Position numbers and translations under genes: made by a program. A DNA stretch of 10,204 nt from Betaproteobacteria bacterium (GTDB lineage: Bacteria > Pseudomonadota > Gammaproteobacteria > Burkholderiales > Burkholderiaceae_C), in contig VBCQ01000143.1 of assembly GCA_005882155.1 (NCBI GenBank), positions 1-10,204 on the forward strand. The letters are read 5' to 3'. The notes under the pieces are model-generated. The model ran no database searches. It had not been told where the DNA came from and saw only the letters and a program-made list of their open reading frames with translations. This document shows, in pieces, positions 1 to 10,204 of this stretch. Position 1 is the first letter of the stretch, and each line of letters starts with the position of its first letter.

Positions 1-1292
1 GACAGATGCACCAGCGATTCGAGCGGCTGCGTCGCGGCCTGCAGCATCGACACGCCATGCAGGCTGCTGACTTGTGTCTGCGCGTCCATCTGCGACGCTC
101 CCGACGCGTCCTTCATCGACTGGCGCGGCGCGATGCTGCCGATCTGTCGGTTCACTTGCGCGATCTGCTCGGCATACGGCGCCATCGCATCAACCACCGG
201 CAGCGCGAGCGCGCTCGGCAGATCGAGGCCCTGGTCGGCGCCGAACCACGGCTTCAATGCGAGGTCGCCCTCCGGCGCGAAGTCGGGCAGCGTCGCGTTG
301 GCGCGCATCACCGCGCTGAGCGCGGCCGGGATGTGCGCGATGTTGGTCACCACCGCGCCGCGCCGCGAGAACTTCGGATCGTCGGGCGTGAAGAAGCCGT
401 CGACGCCGAGCTTGTCCATGAACCAGCGTTCCTTCGCGTTCGCATCGTCGTGGCCGCCGGTCATTGCACCGGCATGGCCGACCGGTCGCGTCAGCTTGCT
501 CTTCCAGCGGCCGACGACGCAGGCGACGACCGGCTTGGTGAAGTGCGCGTCGAGCTCGTAATAGCCGCCGGGCTCGCAATACAGCACCGCCGCCTTGCTG
601 CGTGCGTCGTTGGCGAGCGCGAACGCGAACTCGGGCGCGGCGTAGTGGATGTAGACGTCTTTGCCGCTGGAGATCACCGTCGACGTGCCCCAGCCGCTCA
701 TTCGCAGGTACTGCGCGATCGTCGTGCTGAAGCCGCCGGAATTCGACAGGATCGCGATCGATCCTTGGCGCAGCGTGTCGGCCGGGTTGTCGCCGCCGAG
801 CGCGCCGCCGATGCGAACGCGCTGCCACGCATCGACCACGCCCAGGCTGTTGGCGCCGAAGATGTCGACGCCCGCCTGCTGGCCCATCGCGCGGATCTCG
901 CGCGCATCGTGCACCGCGATTTTCTCGGTGATGATGAAAATCTTCTTCAGCTCGGAGTTGACGCGGATCAGCTCGGCCACGCCATCGCGCGCGGCCGACG
1001 GCGGCAGGTAGACGACGCCGCAATTGAAGCGGTGCCCGGCCTGCATCCCTTCGCGAACGTTGTTGTAGACGGGGATGTCGCCGTGCGGCGTCGCGAGCGT
1101 CTGGCCGCCCTTGCCGGGCGCGGTGCCGAAGACGACGTTGCCGCCCGAGTAGGCGTGGCTCACCGGCGTCACGTCGCTCGACTCGCCGCCGAGGATGTTG
1201 AGCACGCAGACGCGGTCGTCGCGGGTGGCGATCTGCGCCAGCGAGCTGATGCCGACGAAGTACTTGAAGTCGTTGATGCCTTGCTTGTACAT
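1..1292 (-). CDS. ATP-citrate-lyase-like / succinyl-CoA-synthetase alpha-like CoA-binding subunit (C-terminus outside window)
   Basis: 430 complete codons are visible from the ATG at 1292 to the left edge, with no stop. An N-terminal Rossmann CoA-binding domain (residues ~1-150) contains TAPGKGGQT near 57-65 and VYNNVREG near 75-82. A ligase domain follows with LSNSGGFST (182-190), CEPGG (239-243) and VGHAGAMTGG (271-280). His273 is the expected phosphohistidine and Glu240 its likely partner. By family knowledge, such subunits pass phosphate from His to the acid and form acyl-CoA with an ATP-grasp partner, here the gene just upstream. AGGAG lies 6 bases before the ATG, in an 11-base gap after the partner's stop. 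The protein continues at least 100 residues past the ~290-residue length of a normal SCS alpha. The segment at ~388-420 loosely recalls the linker before the citryl-CoA lyase domain of ATP-citrate lyase, so a lyase domain may follow (inference). The sequence is divergent from sucD around the GEIGG motif. The substrate is not proven. Confidence 0.85.
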   Translation of the reverse strand, partial: MYKQGINDFKYFVGISSLAQIATRDDRVCVLNILGGESSDVTPVSHAYSGGNVVFGTAPGKGGQTLATPHGDIPVYNNVREGMQAGHRFNCGVVYLPPSAARDGVAELIRVNSELKKIFIITEKIAVHDAREIRAMGQQAGVDIFGANSLGVVDAWQRVRIGGALGGDNPADTLRQGSIAILSNSGGFSTTIAQYLRMSGWGTSTVISSGKDVYIHYAAPEFAFALANDARSKAAVLYCEPGGYYELDAHFTKPVVACVVGRWKSKLTRPVGHAGAMTGGHDDANAKERWFMDKLGVDGFFTPDDPKFSRRGAVVTNIAHIPAALSAVMRANATLPDFAPEGDLALKPWFGADQGLDLPSALALPVVDAMAPYAEQIAQVNRQIGSIAPRQSMKDASGASQMDAQTQVSSLHGVSMLQAATQPLESLVHL

Positions 1293-1303
1293 GAGGCTCT
1301 CCT

Positions 1304-2590
1304 TCAGACGCCGGCGGCTGGCGCGAGCCCGAGGCGCGCCGCGACTTGCGCGCGCCCACCGTCGCGCATCCACGCGTCGGCCTGCTTGGCGAAATCGATG
1401 ACCTGGCTGATGTCGGAATCGAAGCCGAACAATCGATACGGCAAGCCGATCTGATCGCAGGCATCGCGCAGCGCCGCCATGCCGCGAACCAGGTTCGGCC
1501 CGCCGCGGCCGAGCACGACGTACAGCGGTGTGGGCCCGTGCGCGCTGAAGTGCTCGCGCAGCGCATCGGCCATCGCGCGCAGCGTCTCGTAGATGTCGGT
1601 GTTGTTCGACTTGCCGCCGATGATGAACAGCACGTTCGATTGCTTCAGCCAGTGCCTGAAGCAGATTCGCGCGACCTCCTTCATCTTCTCGTACGGCGGG
1701 TTGCCGCCGAAGTCCGACGAGATGATCGCGGCGTCGCCGAGCATCTCGGTCACCAGCGAGTTGGCGCCGCCGCCGAAGGTCGGCGCGAGGATCGTGCCCT
1801 GGTCGTTGATGACGTAGACGTCGCTCTGCCCCTGGTGGGTTCGCAGCTGGTTGATCTCCTGCTCGAAGTCGGAGTAGTCGGCAGCGAACAAGTGGGCCGG
1901 CAAGCCCAGGCGCACCCAGCGCGGGTCGTCGCGGTCGAAGCCGCACTTGAAGTCGCAGGCCACCGGCGTCAAGCGGCCCTTGCTGTCTTCGCGCAGGCGG
2001 ATCGGGTTCAGCTCCAGCGTCGTCATGCCGAAGTCGTGGAACAGCTCCCACAGCTTGGGCAACTGCTGCACCAGCGGCGAAATGATTTCCTTCGGCGCGC
2101 CGATCTCCGACAGCGCGTTGGCAACGACGAAGGCTTTCAATCCGGTCAACGGATCGAACGGCACCATCGCGACGTGGCGCTTGTCGACCTCTTCGATTTC
2201 CATGCCGCCCATGTGGGTCAGCGTCATCGTCGGGGCGCGAAAGCGCGTCGAATCGGTGATCGAGAAGTAGACCTCGTGCTGCGCCGGCACGCCGGCCTCG
2301 AAGGTCACGCCGTTGGCCTTGGCGCGCAGGTGGCCGACCGTGTGCTCGACGAAGTACAGCCGCTCCTTTTCGGCGAGCGCAGTCTTCAGGTCGCGCGCGC
2401 GGCCGAGCAGGCCGGCCTTGCCCTTCTTGCCGATGCCGCCCTTGAATACCGGCTTGATGAAGATCTGGCCGTGGCGGTCGATCAGCGACTTGATCTCGTC
2501 CTCGCTCGCCGCGGGGCCCAGCACTTCGGTCGCGGGGAATCCGACGAATTGCAGCAGTCGGGCGCCATGAAGCATGCCGGTGATTTGCAT
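1304..2590 (-). CDS. ATP-grasp subunit of ATP-citrate-lyase-like acyl-CoA ligase (citrate-binding domain type)
   Basis: This is a 428-residue protein using the ATG at 2590. GGAG (2597-2600) lies 6 bases upstream of that ATG. ATG 2596 and the farther ATG at 2671 are possible but have worse ribosome-site spacing. Residues ~1-235 form an ATP-grasp fold. They include KPVFKGGIGKKGKAGL (47-62) for nucleotide binding, and LELNP (Asn195) plus ACDFK (Asp213) at the places of the Mg ligands. Residues ~255-400 match the C-terminal Rossmann half of human ATP-citrate lyase's N-terminal part: FGGGANS (272-278), IIGGKSNNTD (323-332) and GRGGPN (361-366). Arg362 aligns with the citrate-binding Arg379 of the human enzyme (recalled alignment). 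This half resembles ATP-citrate lyase more than SucC. The role is ATP-dependent CoA ligation of citrate or a related acid, together with the downstream alpha-like subunit. It is transcribed divergently from mutS. Citrate as the substrate is inferred from the citrate-site resemblance, not shown. Confidence 0.85.
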   Translation of the reverse strand: MQITGMLHGARLLQFVGFPATEVLGPAASEDEIKSLIDRHGQIFIKPVFKGGIGKKGKAGLLGRARDLKTALAEKERLYFVEHTVGHLRAKANGVTFEAGVPAQHEVYFSITDSTRFRAPTMTLTHMGGMEIEEVDKRHVAMVPFDPLTGLKAFVVANALSEIGAPKEIISPLVQQLPKLWELFHDFGMTTLELNPIRLREDSKGRLTPVACDFKCGFDRDDPRWVRLGLPAHLFAADYSDFEQEINQLRTHQGQSDVYVINDQGTILAPTFGGGANSLVTEMLGDAAIISSDFGGNPPYEKMKEVARICFRHWLKQSNVLFIIGGKSNNTDIYETLRAMADALREHFSAHGPTPLYVVLGRGGPNLVRGMAALRDACDQIGLPYRLFGFDSDISQVIDFAKQADAWMRDGGRAQVAARLGLAPAAGV

Positions 2591-2654
2591 GGCCATCTCC
2601 GCGTGGGAAGTCTCGGGACCCGAATTCTGGTCGGCGAGCGCGCCGCGGAAAAGT

Positions 2655-2668
2655 TGTGGAGTTCCACA
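2655..2668. repeat. 14-bp palindrome, candidate operator
   Basis: TGTGGA-GT-TCCACA is a perfect 6-bp inverted repeat with a 2-base centre. It lies 65-78 bases upstream of the ligase ATG and about 10 bases upstream of the proposed mutS -35. Its size and symmetry fit a dimeric regulator site. The regulator is unknown. The TGGA...TCCA core is reminiscent of IclR-type sites, but that is only a resemblance. Confidence 0.4.
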
Positions 2669-2698
2669 CATCGGCGGTTGAGCCTTGCGTCGCCGATG
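2669..2698. repeat. Inverted repeat with 8-bp arms flanking the proposed mutS -35
   Basis: CATCGGCG (2669-2676) and CGCCGATG (2691-2698) are perfect inverted copies separated by 14 bases. The proposed mutS -35 (2678-2683) sits between the arms and the -10-like box starts 2 bases after them. The arms are 22 bases apart start to start, about two helical turns, so two half-sites would face the same side of the helix. The repeat directly abuts the palindrome at 2655-2668. Confidence 0.4.
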
Positions 2699-2705
2699 GT
2701 AAGGT
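2678..2705 (+). promoter_or_regulatory. Weak sigma70-like promoter proposed for mutS
   Basis: TTGAGC matches 4 of 6 bases of the -35 consensus, and TAAGGT (2700-2705) matches 3 of 6 bases of the -10 consensus, with a 16-base spacer. It is proposed because it is the best-placed pair before the GTG at 2762. The match is weak and chance is possible. Confidence 0.3.
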
Positions 2706-2761
2706 GCGCGCCGGAGTGCATCGGTCGAGATGCAGCGCCAATCACCGAAGGTCCTTCAAGC

Positions 2762-5364
<2,603 letters not shown>

Positions 5365-5368
<4 letters not shown>

Positions 5369-6125
5369 CCTATTGCGTAGGCATCAAGCTCGACGCCGGC
5401 CTGGTGTGTACGAGAAGACCGGCGAGCGCTTCATGGTGATGCTGTCGGCGGGCAACCTGTCGATCAGCCAGTCGGTGCGCGAGATCCTGCAGGTCGAGAA
5501 GCTCGACAACGGCGACGAGCCGCCGCTGACGATCTGGAACGCCAAGAGCATGTTCGAGGCGGTGCGCGTACTCGGCAGCGCGATGCGCCGCGTCTACGAG
5601 CAGGACGGCCCCTCGCTGAAAACCTCGGGCGTCGAGTTCAACGCGTCGATGATCTTCGGCGGCCAGATCGCCGGCGAAGCGATGCGCTTGTTCCTCGTCT
5701 ACTCGGCCGGCAACTTCATCGAGGCGACGCGCGAGACCTGCTACTTCCAGATCGGCGAATCGAAGTACGGCAAGCCGGTACTCGACCGCATGATCACGCC
5801 GGCCACACCGCTCGACGAAGCCGCAAAGTGCGCGCTGGTGTCGATGGACTCGACGCTGAAGTCGAACCTCACCGTCGGCTTGCCGCTGGACTTGCTGGTC
5901 TACGAAGCGAACAGTTTTCACAGCGGGCAGATCGTCTGCATCGACGAGCAGAACCCGTACTTCCAGATGATCCGCGGCACCTGGGGCCAACGCCTGCGCC
6001 AAGTGTTCGAGTCGATCGAAGACCCGCAATGGGCCGGCGGCGCGACGCAGTTCCCGCTGTGCGTCACGTCGGCGCGCTACGAGCCGATGAAGAAGATCAC
6101 CCACCCGAGCGAAAAAATCATCTGA
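5365..6125 (+). pseudogene. Anbu-type proteasome-like protease, disrupted by an N-terminal deletion/frameshift
   Basis: Translation from the ATG at 5365 (ATGA overlap with mutS) gives MTYCVGIKLDAGLV, a typical Anbu start in which Thr2 becomes the catalytic Thr1. The frame then ends at TGA 5437-5439 after 24 codons. The rest of the family sequence continues in another frame from GTG at 5406 (VYEKTGERFMVMLSAGNLSI) to TGA 6123. Conserved stretches there include YSAGNFIEATRE, YFQIGESKYGKPVLDR and DSTLKSNLTVGLPLDLLVYE. Intact relatives (from memory) carry about 20 residues between these parts, of the type xLxDSRTNAGVDxxSTFRKMx. These include the catalytic Asp17 and Lys33. A loss of 3n+1 bases, for instance 61 or 64, would explain both gap and shift. 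Anbu forms oligomeric Ntn-hydrolase rings of unclear substrate. This copy should be catalytically dead unless the break is a sequencing or assembly error. A TTG at 5373 opens the long downstream frame but is not a credible start. Confidence 0.88.
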
Positions 6126-6136
6126 GCGCTGGCCCC

Positions 6137-6155
6137 AGCCGGCCGCAGGCCGGCT
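6137..6155 (+). terminator. GC-rich hairpin after the Anbu pseudogene, possible transcript end
   Basis: AGCCGGCC-GCA-GGCCGGCT is a perfect 8-bp stem with a 3-base loop, 11 bases after the pseudogene stop. No T-run follows, so it is not a standard intrinsic terminator. It may instead stabilise the 3' end or act with Rho. Confidence 0.35.
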
Positions 6156-6171
6156 CGTGAATCATGCTGGA

Positions 6172-6190
6172 GCCCCCTCTCGGAGGGGGC
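6172..6190. repeat. GC-rich palindrome with 8-bp arms, possible dispersed repeat
   Basis: GCCCCCTC-TCG-GAGGGGGC is a perfect inverted repeat with a 3-base centre, followed by a further G-rich run (GCGGGGGAGC). It recalls short GC-rich intergenic palindromes common in Burkholderiales genomes, but only one copy is inside this window. No T-run follows on either strand. Confidence 0.45.
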
Positions 6191-6215
6191 GCGGGGGAGC
6201 GGTGCTCAGCGGGGT

Positions 6216-6241
6216 GTGTCCGCAGGACACGCACCTATAAT
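6216..6241 (+). promoter_or_regulatory. Probable pyrG promoter: perfect -10 box preceded by a palindrome
   Basis: TATAAT at 6236-6241 is a perfect sigma70 -10 box 39 bases before the pyrG ATG, so transcription would begin near 6248 with a leader of about 33 bases. No recognisable -35 hexamer lies 16-18 bases upstream. That position is occupied by the palindrome GTGTCC-GCA-GGACAC (6216-6230), which could be an operator or activator site. The lack of TG one base before the -10 argues against an extended -10 promoter. Confidence 0.6.
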
Positions 6242-6280
6242 CGCGCTTTACCACCACAGCACTTCCCGGTGCTGAACGCA

Positions 6281-7941
<1,661 letters not shown>

Positions 7942-7945
<4 letters not shown>

Positions 7946-8799
7946 AGTTGTGTGGTTTTGATGCAGGGCTCGAGCAGCCCTTCTTCCTCATCTCCGGCCC
8001 TTGTGTCGTCGAGTCCGAGCAACTGCAGATGGACGTGGCCGGGCGGCTGAAGGAAATCACCGCCGACCTCGGCATCCCGTTCATCTTCAAGAGCAGTTAC
8101 GACAAGGCGAACCGCTCCAGCGGCGTGTCGTTTCGCGGCCCTGGCATGGAGAAAGGCTTGGAGATTCTCGCCAAGGTCAAGCGCGAATTGAAGGTGCCGG
8201 TGCTGACCGACGTTCACTCTGAAGACGAGATCGCCGCGGTGGCCGCGGTCGTCGACGTGCTGCAGACGCCGGCCTTCCTTTGTCGCCAAACCGATTTCAT
8301 TCGTGCTGTCGCGCAAAGCGGCAAGCCGGTGAACATCAAGAAGGGCCAATTCCTCGCGCCTGCCGACATGAAGAACGTCATCGCGAAGGCACGAGTCGCG
8401 GCGCGCGAGAAGGGTCTGCCCGAAGACAACTTCATGGCCTGCGAGCGCGGCGCGAGCTTCGGCTACAACAACCTCGTCTCCGACATGCGCTCGCTCGCGA
8501 TCATGCGCGAGACCGGCGCGCCGGTCGTGTACGACGCGACGCATTCGGTGCAGCTGCCGGGTGGCCAGGGCACGAGCTCGGGCGGCCAGCGCGAGTACGT
8601 GCCGGTGCTCGCACGCGCGGCGATTGCGGTCGGTGTCGCGGGAGTGTTCATGGAGACTCACCCTGACCCGGAGAACGCATTGAGCGACGGACCCAACGCG
8701 GTGCCGCTGAAGCACATGAAGGCGCTGCTCGAGCAGTTGCTGTCGCTTGACCGCGTCGTGAAGTCGCAGCCGCTGCTCGAAAACGATTTTTCCTGCTGA
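7942..8799 (+). CDS. kdsA: 3-deoxy-D-manno-octulosonate-8-phosphate synthase, metal-type (Cys) class
   Basis: This 285-residue cytoplasmic enzyme condenses phosphoenolpyruvate with arabinose 5-phosphate to KDO-8-phosphate, for the lipopolysaccharide inner core. The ATG overlaps the pyrG stop by 4 bases, giving MKLCGFDAGLEQPFFLISGP and then Cys21. Family landmarks are KSSYDKANRSS, TDVHS, LQTPAFLCRQTDF, NIKKGQFLAP, ERGASFGYNNLVSDMR and PGGQGTSSGGQRE. The four expected divalent-metal ligands are all present: Cys21, His201 (DATHS), Glu238 (METHP) and Asp249 (LSDGPN). Cys21 places it in the metal-dependent class, unlike the E. coli enzyme, which has Asn at this spot (established family distinction). 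It shares the pyrG transcript by overlap and is followed 5 bases later by a DUF1330 gene. Confidence 0.97.
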
Positions 8800-8804
8800 A
8801 GCTT

Positions 8805-9095
8805 ATGACCAGCGCCTACATCATCGCCAACGTGCATGTGTCCGACCCGACGCAGTACGAGGAGTACAAGAAATTCTCGTCGCTCGCGATGCAAGCGCAT
8901 GGCGCCGAAGTCTGCGTGCGCGGTGGTGCCGCGAAAGTACTCGAGGGTGACTGGCAGCCCGAGCGCGTCGTGGTGCTGAAGTTTCCTTCTGTCGAGAAGG
9001 CGCAGGCCTTCTACGACTCGCCCGAATACGCACGCGCGCGCGATGCACGCGAAGGCGCCGCGATCATGCGCATGATCGTTGTCGAAGGCGTGTAA
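8805..9095 (+). CDS. DUF1330 family protein, small ferredoxin-like-fold protein
   Basis: This 96-residue protein begins MTSAYIIANVHVSDPTQYEEY, which is typical of DUF1330. It then has the conserved core VRGG near 38-41, LEGDWQPERVVVLKFPS, and AFYDSPEYARARDAREGAA. By family knowledge these are small dimeric alpha/beta-barrel proteins without an established reaction. No signal peptide or membrane segment is seen. The ATG lies 5 bases after the kdsA stop with only a weak purine stretch (GAAG) upstream, suggesting translational coupling. Its place between kdsA and eno is an arrangement I recall from Burkholderiales, but it does not reveal a function. Confidence 0.9.
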   Translation: MTSAYIIANVHVSDPTQYEEYKKFSSLAMQAHGAEVCVRGGAAKVLEGDWQPERVVVLKFPSVEKAQAFYDSPEYARARDAREGAAIMRMIVVEGV

Positions 9096-9130
9096 CCATT
9101 CCCGAACAACAATTCATCTTCCGGAAACCT

Positions 9131-9143
9131 GGAGCAAACCTGA

Positions 9144-9146
<3 letters not shown>
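9131..9146 (+). promoter_or_regulatory. Ribosome binding site and start of eno
   Basis: GGAG at 9131-9134 sits 9 bases before the ATG at 9144. The following ATGAGTGCCATCGTTGAC gives the standard enolase N-terminus, fixing the start. The 48-base gap after the DUF1330 stop shows no clear promoter or terminator. Confidence 0.65.

Positions 9147-10204
<1,058 letters not shown>

Larger units (their letters stand above)
2591..2761. promoter_or_regulatory. Divergent intergenic region between the acyl-CoA ligase pair and mutS
   Basis: These 171 bases separate the two divergent start codons and must hold both promoters. Two adjacent perfect inverted repeats lie in the middle (2655-2668 and 2669-2698). 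Toward mutS, a weak sigma70-like pair can be read: TTGAGC (2678-2683), a 16-base spacer, then TAAGGT (2700-2705). That would give a leader of about 50 bases. For the minus-strand genes the best -10-like hexamer is CAGAAT (complement of 2629-2634), with only a poor -35 upstream. Reading frames do pass through this region on both strands, but they look like GC-rich chance extensions. Confidence 0.6.
6126..6280. other. Hairpin-rich spacer between the Anbu pseudogene and pyrG
   Basis: No gene is seen in these 155 bases. They contain four inverted repeats, each with a 3-base loop (6137-6155, 6172-6190, 6197-6207, 6216-6230), then a perfect TATAAT box. The region therefore probably combines transcript ends from the left with the promoter of the pyrG cluster. 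An in-frame extension of pyrG back to 6164 exists but runs through the hairpins and promoter and is not coding. Confidence 0.7.

Noticed and set aside
190..1566. Minus-strand 458-codon open frame overlapping both ligase genes, and the plus-strand frame 6-1454
   Set aside because: Both are low-complexity, arginine-rich shadows of the real minus-strand subunits, which carry family motifs in their own frames.
1..2590. Annotation of the left pair as sucCD (succinyl-CoA synthetase)
   Set aside because: The ATP-grasp subunit's C-terminal half matches the ATP-citrate lyase citrate-binding type, and the alpha-like subunit is too long and diverges at the GEIGG region.
1346..2761. Plus-strand open frame running uninterrupted into mutS, suggesting a giant MutS fusion
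   Set aside because: It is antisense to the well-supported ATP-grasp subunit gene, shows arginine-rich shadow composition, and MutS homology begins just after the GTG at 2762.
5373..6125. Intact 250-residue protease starting at TTG 5373
   Set aside because: The first 11 residues (MRRHQARRRPG...) are an out-of-frame reading of the true N-terminus MTYCVGIKLD. The family start is at 5365 in another frame, so the gene is broken.
6172..6190. Intrinsic terminator before pyrG
   Set aside because: The stem is strong but no T-run follows on either strand, so it is reported as a palindrome rather than a terminator.
6164..6280. N-terminal extension of pyrG to ATG 6164
   Set aside because: It would translate through hairpins and the TATAAT promoter. 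CTP synthases conventionally begin at MTKFVFVTGG (ATG 6281).

Overview
The window is a stretch of high-GC chromosome. It most likely comes from a betaproteobacterium of the order Burkholderiales. The reasons are the strong G/C preference at third codon positions, the gene order pyrG-kdsA-DUF1330-eno, a Cys-type KdsA, and a proteasome-like Anbu gene behind mutS. The genus cannot be fixed from sequence alone. Nothing here looks like a phage, plasmid, transposon, CRISPR array or RNA gene.

Left block, minus strand (1-2590): two co-oriented genes separated by 11 bases encode the two halves of an ATP-citrate-lyase-like or succinyl-CoA-synthetase-like acyl-CoA ligase. The first gene (428 aa) is an ATP-grasp subunit with an ATP-citrate-lyase-type citrate-binding C-terminus. 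The second is a CoA-binding, phosphohistidine-bearing subunit that runs off the left edge. It is already longer than a succinyl-CoA synthetase alpha subunit, so it may carry a citryl-CoA-lyase-like domain outside the window. This is the least ordinary locus here, and its true substrate is not certain.

Centre (2591-6125): a 171-base divergent intergenic region with two adjacent perfect inverted repeats separates this pair from mutS (DNA mismatch repair), which starts with GTG. The mutS stop overlaps (ATGA) the start of an Anbu-type proteasome-like protease gene. That gene is broken: about 20 codons are missing near its N-terminus and the frame is shifted. The loss removes the expected catalytic Asp and Lys, so it is annotated as a pseudogene.

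Right block (6126-10204): after a 155-base spacer packed with short tri-loop hairpins and a perfect TATAAT box comes a compact plus-strand cluster. It consists of pyrG (CTP synthase), kdsA (KDO-8-phosphate synthase; ATGA overlap with pyrG), a small DUF1330 protein, and eno (enolase, cut by the right edge). The spacing suggests one transcript from the promoter before pyrG. It would link CTP supply, which is needed to activate KDO as CMP-KDO, with KDO synthesis from phosphoenolpyruvate, the product of enolase. The most notable observations are the ATP-citrate-lyase-like pair with its dyad-rich promoter region, and the disrupted Anbu gene.
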